Below, in pieces: positions 1 to 7,313 of a stretch of 64,000 nucleotides of DNA; the first letter of the stretch is position 1, and every line of letters starts with the position of its first letter. This DNA comes from Marinobacter pelagius (GTDB lineage Bacteria > Pseudomonadota > Gammaproteobacteria > Pseudomonadales > Oleiphilaceae), in contig NZ_FOUR01000002.1 of assembly GCF_900114925.1 (NCBI RefSeq), forward strand, positions 186,001 through 250,000, read 5' to 3'. Position numbers and translations under genes: made by a program. The notes under the pieces are model-generated. The model made no database searches and had not been told where the DNA came from. It saw only the letters and a list, made by a program, of their open reading frames with translations.

Positions 1-420
1 GGATCGAGAATGCTCATTCAATAGCTCGATATCGAGATCAACGTCATACAGCGTGTCGATCTCTGTCTTGAGTTTCGGGTTGCCAGTCAGAACACCCGTT
101 CTGATCGCCAGCACCACCTGTTCCAATCGAGCCCCTACCAGTGCCGCGGGCACCAGTTCTTCAAGATCTTTCGCCAGGGCCAGCTCTTCACGATCGCCCT
201 TGATCCGGTCCAGCCGCTCACGTGAGTTCTCGTGTTTGGCCCCACTGACCGCGCGCTCCACCAGCCATTCATGAACGTCCTGGGTGTCGTACTCATTTGC
301 CTGGCCACGCTGGCCGGCTTTGGCAACGGGGAACGATGGGTCCTTCTGGTAGGTCGTGAAGGAGCGCTCAGAGATACCAAAGATCTCTGCCAGCTCTCGC
401 TTGTTCACTCGCTTACCCAT
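1..420 (-). CDS. Phage terminase small subunit (Nu1-like), partial
   Basis: The frame is open from an ATG at 418-420 to the left window edge, giving 140 residues with no stop, so the 3' end lies outside. The N-terminus (about residues 5-25, KRELAEIFGISERSFTTYQK) is a helix-turn-helix of the kind that opens lambda Nu1 and related small terminases. A charged region follows around residues 62-85 (RERLDRIKGDREELALAKD), typical of the linker/oligomerisation part. The family recognises the packaging site and recruits the large terminase. It is the last gene visible in the leftward late operon, so the large subunit, portal and capsid genes should follow to the left. The call rests on HTH position and context; the C-terminus is not visible. 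Confidence 0.75.
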   Translation of the reverse strand, partial: MGKRVNKRELAEIFGISERSFTTYQKDPSFPVAKAGQRGQANEYDTQDVHEWLVERAVSGAKHENSRERLDRIKGDREELALAKDLEELVPAALVGARLEQVVLAIRTGVLTGNPKLKTEIDTLYDVDLDIELLNEHSRS

Positions 421-614
421 CAGAACGCCCGTTTTTTGATACGAAATCGCCCTCTGAATCCGTTAATGTTCGAATTCAGCAGTTCAGCTATCCCGTAAGT
501 GCTTGTTCTTAAAGTGAGGAAGGAAGGCCAAGGCCGCCTGAGGTGTGCAAAAATTCCGCGTCTGCGCTGCCCTCGTTGGCCGCACCTCTCTGGAAGGACC
601 CGTTGGGTCCCGGA
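421..614. other. Gap upstream of terminase; candidate cos region
   Basis: These 194 bases hold no convincing gene. They lie immediately upstream of the small terminase gene, where cos sits in lambda-type phages. A perfect GC-rich dyad, GGACCC-GTT-GGGTCC, is at 597-611, and an A/T-rich stretch lies near the terminase start. The cos assignment is inference from position only. Confidence 0.3.
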
Positions 615-962
615 TCACATGGTTACCCGGAAGTTCGTGTCTGCCGTGCTCACACAGCGGACGGCTGTTACAGAATTTGCCATGACGCCATCGGCATAAG
701 TGCTCACATCTCCATCCGGCCAGGGCTGTGAAGTAGCAGTCCCAGCCTCAGCTTCTTGGATCGTATCCTGGGTGTATTCAACCCGGGCAGTACCGGCTGA
801 AGGATCAACACTCACGGTGAACTCATCAGGACCTGGTGGGATCACAATCCAGTCACTCGTGCCGTTCACCGTCTCCTTGTGATTGAAACGCTGACGAGCA
901 ATCGCGTTGTTATCCAGGAACTGTCTGTCGCCTACATCAGGCGCAAGGTATTTGGCGCTCAT
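615..962 (-). CDS. Prophage late-region protein, unknown function
   Basis: This is a 115-residue protein with no signal peptide or membrane segment. It is rich in Thr, Ser, Asp and Val and has a beta-type composition, as in small virion-associated or decoration proteins. I do not recognise a family. It lies 43 bases downstream of the preceding late gene and upstream of terminase, in the leftward late operon, so it should be expressed under Q control. A virion or tail-fibre accessory role is inferred from position only. Confidence 0.6.
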   Translation of the reverse strand: MSAKYLAPDVGDRQFLDNNAIARQRFNHKETVNGTSDWIVIPPGPDEFTVSVDPSAGTARVEYTQDTIQEAEAGTATSQPWPDGDVSTYADGVMANSVTAVRCVSTADTNFRVTM

Positions 963-1005
963 GTCGTCACCTGTATCAATAGTTATTGGGAGAGGGAGTT
1001 AGGGC

Positions 1006-1386
1006 TTAAATGGTATCGGGCACAATTCGCTGAAGCCCCAGGCTTGCAATAAAGTCCCATGGGTTGGCGTCTTCTGCGCTCATTTGGAGGTCGTTTTTGA
1101 AAGCAGTGATCGAACCTGCGGGCTCACGGCCACGCTCTTGGGCCAACTGGTCGACGTAAGTCTTGAATTCCGTTGTGGTCATATTGAGCAGCGCATCACG
1201 GGTTTCCACCTGAAGCGGCGTATAGGCCGCCCAATGCGTCGGATCACCTGTGCCATCGGCAGACAACGGAACAGTGAATGTATTTGTTCCTCCGACATCC
1301 GGATCAAGGATGCTGAACACATCTGAGCTGTTCTTCAGAACCCCGTTGCTGACTACTAAACAGTAACGGCCAGTCCAGTTCATCAT
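1006..1386 (-). CDS. Prophage late-region protein, unknown function
   Basis: This 126-residue protein overlaps the stop of the upstream 305-residue gene through a TGATGA junction (two consecutive ATGs, MMNW), which suggests translational coupling. It begins with a beta-rich stretch (WTGRYCLVVSNGVLKNSSD) and has an acidic, soluble C-terminal half. No known domain is recognised. The tight coupling to the CBM-like gene upstream suggests the two act together, probably as virion or host-attachment accessory proteins; this is inference. Confidence 0.6.
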   Translation of the reverse strand: MMNWTGRYCLVVSNGVLKNSSDVFSILDPDVGGTNTFTVPLSADGTGDPTHWAAYTPLQVETRDALLNMTTTEFKTYVDQLAQERGREPAGSITAFKNDLQMSAEDANPWDFIASLGLQRIVPDTI

Positions 1387-2300
1387 GCGCCCCTCAGCTT
1401 GTTGAGATATTTCGTCACCGCTGCCGTCTCATCGGCAGTGAGCGGTCGATCCAGATAAATAACGCTGTAGGTCTCGGCAACAGTAGGCAGATTGGTATCA
1501 CCGCTTATGGTCTGGCCTGTCAGGATGGTTACGCCAGAGCCATCGGCGTAAGCCAAAGTTGCATTAGTGCCAAGATCAGGGAGGTTTGCAGTGATGGCGT
1601 CATCGAACAGGTCGTCTTCCAGCCAATTCAGCGTTCCATCTGTGCGATATAAGCGTTTGCTTGCGGATGCGGATTGTGCGGCGTGATTGCCTGCGAGCTC
1701 TTTTACTGAGACATTGTCAATGGTGCCGCTAAAGAACGAACCTGTACCTAGCCATCCAGCTCTAATCACAAAGTCAACGCCAGTTGCCTCAATGTTCAGC
1801 TCAACAGTGCCGTCGCCCTCGGTGTACTCCCTTGCCCAAACGTTGGCCCCATCGGGGTTGAAGCGCAAGGTCAAAGCCTCTCCTTCCGTGCCGCCAAATG
1901 TTACGCCGAATTTAATCTTGTACCGCTTTCCAATAGTTAAAATTCCGGGTTGGTATATATTCCCGGCAGTTGAACCATCTGCTTGAGCAACGCCTCCAGC
2001 AATCGTCCAAACGGACTCTTTCGTCCAGTCGGTGTCGGCATCAAAACCGCCGTTTGCCACCTGCTCAGTTCCAAGCCTCAAACCTTGAGACTTATCTAGC
2101 ATCAACCCAACCGGATCGCCGTCAGCCGTAACCGGAATCGTCTCTGCGCTATCCTGATACAAATACTGCGGCTCAGGCAGATAGAAAGCCCCTTGCTCGC
2201 CATTGGCAAACAGGCTCAGAGGGTCAAACGCAGATCCACGGAACACAGAGCGAAACAGCGGCCGGAATAACGGTCTGACGATGGGACTTGCTACGCTCAC
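1383..2300 (-). CDS. Phage structural protein with carbohydrate-binding-like module
   Basis: The product is 305 residues. The N-terminal part (around FDPLSLFANGEQGAFYLPE) is a module I associate with tail-associated phage proteins. The next segment (about residues 77-200, starting GTEQVANGGFDADTDWT) has the 'NGGF...W' opening and beta-sandwich pattern of CBM_4_9-like carbohydrate-binding domains. The C-terminal helix ends in KYLNKLRGA. It overlaps the Rz1-like gene upstream (ATGA, 2297-2300) and the 126-residue gene downstream. A role in binding surface glycan, on a tail fibre or as a virion decoration, is inferred from fold and late-operon position. Confidence 0.6.
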   Translation of the reverse strand: MSVASPIVRPLFRPLFRSVFRGSAFDPLSLFANGEQGAFYLPEPQYLYQDSAETIPVTADGDPVGLMLDKSQGLRLGTEQVANGGFDADTDWTKESVWTIAGGVAQADGSTAGNIYQPGILTIGKRYKIKFGVTFGGTEGEALTLRFNPDGANVWAREYTEGDGTVELNIEATGVDFVIRAGWLGTGSFFSGTIDNVSVKELAGNHAAQSASASKRLYRTDGTLNWLEDDLFDDAITANLPDLGTNATLAYADGSGVTILTGQTISGDTNLPTVAETYSVIYLDRPLTADETAAVTKYLNKLRGA

Positions 2301-2560
2301 TTTGATTCACCTTTGGATTGCCACTCACGGGCATCAGACTTATCGGCATTGCACTGGGTAATAGCCGCCTTTAGCGCCTCGCCCCAGATCGGGCAATGGT
2401 CAATTCGCTGGCTTTGCGGTGCCGGGATCGGTGTTGGTTCCAGGTACTGGGCTGGCACTTCCTGCCGGACCACTTCCGTCCTCGTCAGATACTGTGTCTT
2501 CACGCATCCGCTCAAAAACAGCGTCAGGCCACAGATAATCAGGGCCGCTACACGGGGCAT
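2297..2560 (-). CDS. Rz1-like outer-membrane spanin lipoprotein
   Basis: This 87-residue protein has a short hydrophobic signal and a lipobox (LFLSGC, Cys near residue 19), then a proline-rich stretch (PTPIPAPQSQR). These are hallmarks of o-spanins, which sit in the inner leaflet of the outer membrane and, with Rz, fuse the membranes in the last step of lysis. Its start lies inside the Rz gene in another frame (overlap 2400-2560) and its end extends past Rz, the classic overlapping Rz/Rz1 arrangement. The position directly after holin and Rz supports the call. Confidence 0.8.
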   Translation of the reverse strand: MPRVAALIICGLTLFLSGCVKTQYLTRTEVVRQEVPAQYLEPTPIPAPQSQRIDHCPIWGEALKAAITQCNADKSDAREWQSKGESK

Positions 2561-2873
2561 CTTTCAGCGCCTCCTCAAGTTCAGACTGAACCGCAGCCAG
2601 CTGCCGGGCCTGTTGCCGTTGGCGTTGCTGGCGTTCCAGGGCTTTCTGGTCTCGCCACTGGATGTCCGCCTGAAGCTCATCAATCCGGTTCTGGTTCTCG
2701 GCGTTGGTTACCTTCGCTTGGTTCAGGGCCTGGCCCATCTTCGCCACATCGGCCAGCAGCTGGTCGCGTTCAGCCATCAACCAGGCAATGGTCCCGGCTA
2801 GGATGCCAAGCAGCACCAGCGCACCACCAATCACCCAGGGGGCCAGCTTTGCCTTGATCGCCTCGGAGATCAC
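2400..2873 (-). CDS. Rz-like inner-membrane spanin
   Basis: This 157-residue protein has one N-terminal transmembrane helix (about residues 13-33, rich in Gly/Leu/Ile) followed by a long, charged, Gln-rich coiled coil (about 35-110, for example LERQQRQRQQARQLAAVQ). That is the i-spanin architecture. It overlaps the holin gene by 4 nt (2870-2873) and hosts the start of the Rz1-like gene in another frame. The final ~50 residues are low-complexity Pro/Gly/Ser, as expected where the sequence must also encode the o-spanin. Confidence 0.8.
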   Translation of the reverse strand: MISEAIKAKLAPWVIGGALVLLGILAGTIAWLMAERDQLLADVAKMGQALNQAKVTNAENQNRIDELQADIQWRDQKALERQQRQRQQARQLAAVQSELEEALKDAPCSGPDYLWPDAVFERMREDTVSDEDGSGPAGSASPVPGTNTDPGTAKPAN

Positions 2874-3205
2874 GAAAGCTTCCTGGTGAAGAAGTCCGTC
2901 AGCAGCTTCTTGACCTTCTCAGCACCAAGATGGCCAACGATGGCGCAACCGGCGGCGCTCATGCTGGGCGACCAGGCAAACATCTCGGAGAACACCGTGT
3001 ACGTGATCAGGCCGAAGAAGCCAGAGGACACGATCGCCAGTACGAAGGCGCTCCAGTCCCACTTCCGGCTCCCGTTCTTCACGTCCATGAGGAAGGCTAC
3101 ACCGCCACCGAACACGGCGAGCAGCACGGCCCAGATTGTGTCCCAGAATTCGGCCACCTTGTGGAACAGCGTTAGGATGGCTTTCTCAAGCATCTTCTTG
3201 TCCAT
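2870..3205 (-). CDS. Phage holin
   Basis: The product is 111 residues. Hydrophobic segments at about 22-40, 52-72 and 80-95 are separated by short charged loops, and the C-terminus is basic (AEKVKKLLTDFFTRKLS). Size, topology and position between endolysin and spanins fit the HP1/LydA-like holin group, which opens the inner membrane at a set time to release the endolysin. The exact holin family was not verified. It is translationally coupled to Rz through an ATGA overlap. Confidence 0.75.
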   Translation of the reverse strand: MDKKMLEKAILTLFHKVAEFWDTIWAVLLAVFGGGVAFLMDVKNGSRKWDWSAFVLAIVSSGFFGLITYTVFSEMFAWSPSMSAAGCAIVGHLGAEKVKKLLTDFFTRKLS

Positions 3206-3224
3206 AACGGTTTGGGGTTCGCGA

Positions 3225-3614
3225 TCAGGATGAGGGGTATTGATTCCAAGGCAGCTGGAAATGGGGGCCGTCCTTGAAAGTCACCCAGTCGCCGCCCCAC
3301 TCAATTGGCACGCCTAGCTCACTGGCGGCCTGTTTCATTGCATCGGCGATTTTGTAATACAGCGGCCAGTCCCAGCGAACGCCGCCGGTAACCCAAGCGC
3401 CAAGGTCAACCGCATGGCCGGTCAAGTGCCGGCTGTTCATAGTGGAAGACGCACCAGATTCAAACAGCTCTTTCTGCCGGGACTTCGAACGAACGCCTTC
3501 AAGCACCGTGAAATCCACATCCGTGATCTGGATGGCGCGCTCAACAACCGAAAAGAGATCGTCATGAACCCCAGAGAGCCTAGCCAGAGATCTGCTGCTC
3601 AACCTGAAGCCCAT
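3225..3614 (-). CDS. Endolysin, M15-family peptidase (L-Ala-D-Glu type)
   Basis: From the ATG at 3612-3614 the protein is 129 residues, the usual size for phage L-alanyl-D-glutamate peptidases. It shows the zinc-ligand motif S-R-H-L-T-G-H-A-V-D (His63, Asp70) and the C-terminal G-P-H-F-Q-L motif (His118). The longer upstream frame would run through the intrinsic terminator at 3630-3660, so I chose this start, which has a GGGGGTTGG stretch just upstream. The enzyme cleaves the peptide stem of peptidoglycan. There is no signal peptide, so export through the adjacent holin is expected. Confidence 0.85.
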   Translation of the reverse strand: MGFRLSSRSLARLSGVHDDLFSVVERAIQITDVDFTVLEGVRSKSRQKELFESGASSTMNSRHLTGHAVDLGAWVTGGVRWDWPLYYKIADAMKQAASELGVPIEWGGDWVTFKDGPHFQLPWNQYPSS

Positions 3615-3629
3615 GCCAACCCCCAAAAA

Positions 3630-3660
3630 TAAAAAAGCCCGCCGGCAACCACCGCGGGCA
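3630..3660 (-). terminator. Intrinsic terminator in late leader, distal (tR'-like)
   Basis: On the minus strand, the stem GCCCGC/GCGGGC (3637-3642 with 3654-3659) is followed by six T's. It sits only about 16 bases upstream of the endolysin start, inside the transcription unit, where a lambda-type Q-controlled terminator would be. Confidence 0.8.
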
Positions 3661-3712
3661 AATCCAACAAGACCAAACGTGAGAAACGAATGACGCAACA
3701 ATGCAAAAGCCC

Positions 3713-3744
3713 AAAAGAAAAACCCGGCCATCGCTGACCGGGTT
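3713..3744 (-). terminator. Intrinsic terminator in late leader, proximal (tR'-like)
   Basis: On the minus strand, the arms AACCCGG (3738-3744 side) and CCGGGTT (3721-3727 side) flank a 10-nt loop and are followed by TTTCTTTT. It is the first of two terminators between the late promoter and the lysis genes. Confidence 0.8.
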
Positions 3745-3796
3745 CCTCAGGGCTCTTTGGTGTCCAGCCATACTTCTGCGACTGTACGTGATTCAG

Positions 3797-3843
3797 GCTA
3801 TATCCGTGCATGCACGAAGTCAAGCTAATTTAGTTTTACTAAA
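3797..3843 (-). promoter_or_regulatory. Candidate late promoter pR' with palindromic spacer and upstream operator
   Basis: Read on the minus strand, TTGACT (3818-3823) is followed after 15 bases by TATAGC (3797-3802). The spacer contains a perfect 12-bp palindrome, CGTGCATGCACG (3805-3816). In lambda the Q-binding element lies between -35 and -10 of pR', so the palindrome is a candidate Q site. Just upstream of -35 is the 15-bp dyad TTTAG-TTTTA-CTAAA (3829-3843), which matches the operator consensus seen at the switch and early promoter. The promoter lies between Q and two tandem terminators. The spacing is one or two bases short of ideal; a TAGCCT -10 would give 17. Confidence 0.6.
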
Positions 3844-3847
3844 TTCG

Positions 3848-4168
3848 CTATTCGAAGAGCCGTCCATCCACCCAGGCCTCCGCACTGCGCAACAGCACCC
3901 GCACCTTCTCGCGGCTCATTTTCACCGTCAGGCCGATCTGCGAGTAATCCCACCGCTGCACGTAGTAGCCCACCAGCACTTTGCGCATATCCGGCTCACG
4001 GGTTTTCAGGCAGGCCACCGCCTGGTCCACAGCCATTGCCTCATCATCCGGCACATTGCAGCCACCAGAGGCCGCTGACAGCCTCACGGACGAATAACCC
4101 AGGCTGGGCCCGCCACTGCGTACCCACTCACCCCACTGCTGAAGCCGTCCACGGGTATTCTCAAGCAT
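3848..4168 (-). CDS. Phage antitermination protein Q
   Basis: Starting at the ATG 4166-4168, with a good GGGAG ribosome site 6 bases upstream, the product is 106 residues. A start at 4204 is possible but has no such site. The opening MLENTRGRLQQWGEWVRSG resembles the conserved N-terminus of PF06530-type Q proteins (P22 gp23 / phage 21 and 82 group). The middle (YYVQRWDYSQIGLTVKMSREKVRVLL) forms a helix-turn-helix-like region. Q loads on RNA polymerase at the late promoter and lets it pass terminators. The tandem terminators and palindromic late promoter just downstream support this role. Confidence 0.8.
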   Translation of the reverse strand: MLENTRGRLQQWGEWVRSGGPSLGYSSVRLSAASGGCNVPDDEAMAVDQAVACLKTREPDMRKVLVGYYVQRWDYSQIGLTVKMSREKVRVLLRSAEAWVDGRLFE

Positions 4169-4209
4169 CACGTTCTCCCATTCTCCGTTTTTATCGATGT
4201 GCACCCCAT

Positions 4210-4474
4210 GTGCAGGGTTGTTTTTAAACCCTGCACGTATTCAGCCTTACTGTCCCAACGTTTGTGCAGGGTGTGCAGGGTGTGCATGGTTATATCCTCG
4301 CGCGTGAGAAAAAAATAAAAACAAGGCCTTCAATAACGGGTGCAATACATACGCACGCGTACGCGCGTAACAACCCTGCACACCCTGCACACCCTGCACA
4401 TCCCTTCTGCGCCAAGGCCTGAACACGTGCAGGGTTGTTTCTGAACCCTGCACGTACCCTGCACGTCCCTGCAC
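4210..4474. repeat. Iteron cluster, 11 copies of GTGCAGGG; candidate replication origin
   Basis: Exact copies of GTGCAGGG or its complement start at 4210, 4229, 4264, 4273, 4374, 4383, 4392, 4427, 4446, 4457 and 4467. A one-mismatch copy is at 4282. Three left copies (4264-4290) and three right copies (4373-4399) repeat every 9 bp in opposite orientation. A 30-bp block at 4210-4239 recurs at 4427-4456 with two mismatches. An A-rich tract (AAAAAAATAAAAA) lies between the two halves. The cluster sits between the helicase gene and Q and contains no gene. Iterons beside a replication gene suggest an origin; regulation of the helicase operon is the alternative. Confidence 0.65.
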
Positions 4475-4493
4475 AAACCACGGTTAATACCCA

Positions 4494-6107
4494 TCATTCC
4501 GGCTCCGTATTGCCGGCCTTCAGCCGGAATTCCGCAACGCAACCGCCCAGGTGATCGATCTTCGACTTACCCTGGGGCGGATCCTCCAACACAAACATCA
4601 TCGCCTGCTGCTCAACGCCACGAACCCGGAACCGCTCCCGGGACTTTGTCACCCGGCTCGATAAGATCGTCAGCAACTTGGTTTCCGTGAGCGGCCGGTT
4701 ACCCGTCTCAGAGCACCACCGCCGGTAATAAAGGTACAGGTCCCGCGTTGTGCAGCTGTGGAATGGAATATCCAGCTCCCCGGCTTTCCAGTCCCGATAG
4801 AACACCTCGAAGTTAGGCAGGCTGAACTCCACAATCCGTTGCCTGGCCGTTGTCTGAATCGGTTTCGTGTGGGGATTAAAGTTGCCCAGGGGATAATCCA
4901 GCAGGTACTGGTAAAAAGCGGAAGGCCCGCCATTATCCAGCTCCCTGGAAACGCCATGCTGCAGGTTTTCGCTGAGGGTTGTCCGAGGCCAGACAACCAG
5001 GAAGCGCCGGTCCGAAGGCTCCAGCGGGAACGGCTGAATCTCGTTACTGAGAAACACCCCGTTCATATGGTTCGCCTCCTCCCAGCCAGACACAAACTTC
5101 CGCTCGATCCGCTGGGTGGTGCCCGTAATCATGTGCTTAATCGTGCCCATCTGGTTGTGCTTCTCGGTCCGGGAAAGCACCTCCTCGAACACTGCATATA
5201 ACAACCGGCTGCGCCAGTCCGTGTACTGGGATTCCAGCTGGTGCTGGCCAAGCACACTCGCATATCGCCCGTAAATCGCCGTCATCACCCGGCCAAAGAA
5301 GAGCGACTTACCACTCCCCTGCACGTCCGAGTGAAACAGCAAGGCAGTGTCCAGCTTTGCGCCAACGTGCTGCAGCGGGTAAGCCAGCCACTTCAGCACC
5401 CAGTCGTAAATCTCCTCATCGTGATTACAAAGGTGCAGCAACAGCAGGCGGATCGAATTGCAGCGAACATAGGAATCGTCTTTGGCGGCTTCATCCGGCG
5501 CCAGGGGGATGCCGGTGAAGGTATTGATCTGCTTTTCAGGGTCTGATGTCTGGGTAGGGTCAAAAACAATGTCTTCCTGGTTGCACCACCTCCGCTTGGG
5601 ATGCTCCATCCAGCGCGTGTACTCAGTCGGCATCAGCGCCTTCAGCGCTTCCAGCGTCACCACATCCTGGTACACGCTGTCCCAGACGTTTTTCGTCGGG
5701 TAGATGTACACGAACCGGTTCAGGATGCGGGCCATTGCATCGTTTTCAGGCTGGGCATGCGCCTGGCCGTTCACCTCGAACCACGTCGTGGTCTTGCGCC
5801 TCTCATGATTCAGCCACGCATTGAACACCTTGGCGCCCAACGTGGCCTTCATGCCCGATTGCTTGTAGACCTTCTTCCCGTGCTGATCGTAAACCTTGGT
5901 TTCCCCATGGATCAGCGCATAGCGCTTCAGGGCATTCTCCAGGGGATCACCCCCCCCCGCACCCCCTGAATCAGAGGGGGCCAGGGGAGATTGATCCTCC
6001 GGTATTTCCGAGTTAACCGGGCCGGCTTCAATGGCGGCCATCACCTGTTTTCGAACAGCATCCAGGCCCATGGCCTTGTGAAGATCATTGAAGTCAGTCA
6101 ACGCCAT
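4494..6107 (-). CDS. Phage replicative helicase (SF3/DUF5906-like)
   Basis: From ATG 6105-6107 the protein is 537 residues. A Walker A motif, SDVQGSGKS, is near residues 260-268, followed by an acidic Walker B-like LLYAVFEEV near 302-310 and a conserved VFLSNEIQPF segment (sensor-1 position). This order fits the D5/P4-type superfamily 3 helicases of phages and satellites. The N-terminus LTDFNDLHKAMGLDAVRK resembles the segment that, in fused primase-helicases, directly follows the TOPRIM domain. The start overlaps the primase stop by 14 nt, so the two are probably translationally coupled halves of one replication unit. The protein should unwind DNA at the phage origin, possibly the iterons 20 bases beyond its stop. 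Confidence 0.75.
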   Translation of the reverse strand: MALTDFNDLHKAMGLDAVRKQVMAAIEAGPVNSEIPEDQSPLAPSDSGGAGGGDPLENALKRYALIHGETKVYDQHGKKVYKQSGMKATLGAKVFNAWLNHERRKTTTWFEVNGQAHAQPENDAMARILNRFVYIYPTKNVWDSVYQDVVTLEALKALMPTEYTRWMEHPKRRWCNQEDIVFDPTQTSDPEKQINTFTGIPLAPDEAAKDDSYVRCNSIRLLLLHLCNHDEEIYDWVLKWLAYPLQHVGAKLDTALLFHSDVQGSGKSLFFGRVMTAIYGRYASVLGQHQLESQYTDWRSRLLYAVFEEVLSRTEKHNQMGTIKHMITGTTQRIERKFVSGWEEANHMNGVFLSNEIQPFPLEPSDRRFLVVWPRTTLSENLQHGVSRELDNGGPSAFYQYLLDYPLGNFNPHTKPIQTTARQRIVEFSLPNFEVFYRDWKAGELDIPFHSCTTRDLYLYYRRWCSETGNRPLTETKLLTILSSRVTKSRERFRVRGVEQQAMMFVLEDPPQGKSKIDHLGGCVAEFRLKAGNTEPE

Positions 6108-6978
6108 GGGTGCCCTCCGCGAAATCCGGGACCACCCACACACCGCCGACCGCACTGGCAGCCGCCCGGGCCTTGCTCGCGCCCGGATTGCCTTCGGTTT
6201 CCGAATCGTTATCACCGGCCACACAGATCAGCGCATCCGGCAATGCACCGCGCAGCGCCCTGCAAACCGGATCCAGGTTGCCGGCATCGAAGGCCACCGC
6301 CACCGGCAGGCCCGTGGCCATGTGCACGCTGGCACCCGTGGCATACCCCTCAACCACCACCAGCGGGCAATCCACCTCAGGAATATTGCCCAGCCAGTGA
6401 AAAGCGCCCTTCTTAGGCGTGCCGGTCAGGAACTTCTTTGTGCCCTCCGGATCGATGAACTGCAGGCCAACAAGAGACAGCGTGAACGCCTGGCCTTCCA
6501 CCGGATCGCCAAGGCGATACAGGGGCACAACAACACTGCCCCGGCTGAACCGCAGCCCATAGGCGCGAATGCCCTTTTTGTCCAGGTAAGGGCTTTTGCC
6601 CTCCTCCGGCAAGCCGGCCCAGATCTTCTTCGCACGCTTTCGGCAGTCCTCAGCCGTTCGCCGGGCTTCCTCAGCAGCCTTTTCCTGAGCCTGCTTTCGC
6701 CGGCGCTCGTATTCCGCCCGGTCCGCCTCGCTCAGCGAACCCTCAGGCATGCCGACCTTCCGCTTTTCATCCAGCTTGTAGTTACCGAATGCGCCAGCCA
6801 GGCCAAAGCCACCAGAGCTCAGGCGAAACTCATGCACCACATACCATCCGGATTTCTTTCTGCCCTTGTCGGGCCGGGGAAGGGAAACAGGAACCCGGAC
6901 CAGCTGGCCTGAGGTATCCAGCGAATCAGCCTCCAGGCCGAGTTCGCGCATCTGGGTGAGCACCGCATTAACGTCCAT
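6094..6978 (-). CDS. Phage primase with TOPRIM domain
   Basis: The product is 294 residues. A TOPRIM fold is visible in the C-terminal third: the glutamate of VVVEGYATG (Glu210) and the acidic pair in VAGDNDSE (near 253-260). Between about 80 and 120 is a charged helical linker (EYERRRKQAQEKAAEEARR). No Cys/His zinc-finger is seen at the N-terminus, unlike full phage primases. The protein ends in PDFAEGTHGVD, and the helicase begins LTDFNDLH in the +1 frame, as if one ancestral primase-helicase had been split. It is the first gene after Cro in the leftward arm. Confidence 0.7.
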   Translation of the reverse strand: MDVNAVLTQMRELGLEADSLDTSGQLVRVPVSLPRPDKGRKKSGWYVVHEFRLSSGGFGLAGAFGNYKLDEKRKVGMPEGSLSEADRAEYERRRKQAQEKAAEEARRTAEDCRKRAKKIWAGLPEEGKSPYLDKKGIRAYGLRFSRGSVVVPLYRLGDPVEGQAFTLSLVGLQFIDPEGTKKFLTGTPKKGAFHWLGNIPEVDCPLVVVEGYATGASVHMATGLPVAVAFDAGNLDPVCRALRGALPDALICVAGDNDSETEGNPGASKARAAASAVGGVWVVPDFAEGTHGVD

Positions 6979-7059
6979 TGCGGCCTCCGCAATTCGTGGA
7001 AAGTGACATGGAAAGAGCCCTCTATCCAGTATCTGTCTGGTCAGTGTCTACACGGGTAC

Positions 7060-7296
7060 TTATGCGGCGGATTGGCCGGAGTCATCATCGGGACCAGAAC
7101 CAAAGACATCTGGTCGCATTTCGTAGCGTGTTACCGCACCGTCAGAGGCCCGCTCCAACTCAATACAGTGCTCTGATGGAACACGCTTCCAACAATTGAG
7201 AGCAGGCGGGCTGATGCCGCAGATTTGAGCGACTTTGCGCTTTGTTTTGATGTTCGGGTGAGCCTTCAGCTTCTCGAAAATATCGTCCAGGTGCAT
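7060..7296 (-). CDS. Cro/YdaS-like DNA-binding protein
   Basis: This 78-residue protein has a helix-turn-helix around residues 19-38 (KRKVAQICGISPPALNCWKR) and a conserved tail (CIELERASDGAVTRYEMRPDVF). That tail is characteristic of YdaS/Cro-type proteins from lambdoid prophages. It diverges from the CI-like gene across an 86-bp switch region and heads the leftward replication operon, so it fits a Cro role: turning down repressor synthesis on entry into lytic growth. Toxin partnering, as proposed for YdaS/YdaT, has no visible partner here. Confidence 0.75.
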   Translation of the reverse strand: MHLDDIFEKLKAHPNIKTKRKVAQICGISPPALNCWKRVPSEHCIELERASDGAVTRYEMRPDVFGSGPDDDSGQSAA

Positions 7297-7313
7297 CGCT
7301 CCGATCTCGCAAA

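Noticed and set aside
2313..2801. 162-residue + strand frame opposite the spanin genes
   Set aside because: It is antisense to overlapping Rz/Rz1 genes that have clear lipobox, membrane helix and coiled coil.
4264..4474. Regular short repeats as a CRISPR array
   Set aside because: The repeats are 8-9 bp, occur in both orientations and have no spacer-sized unique sequence; they fit iterons.
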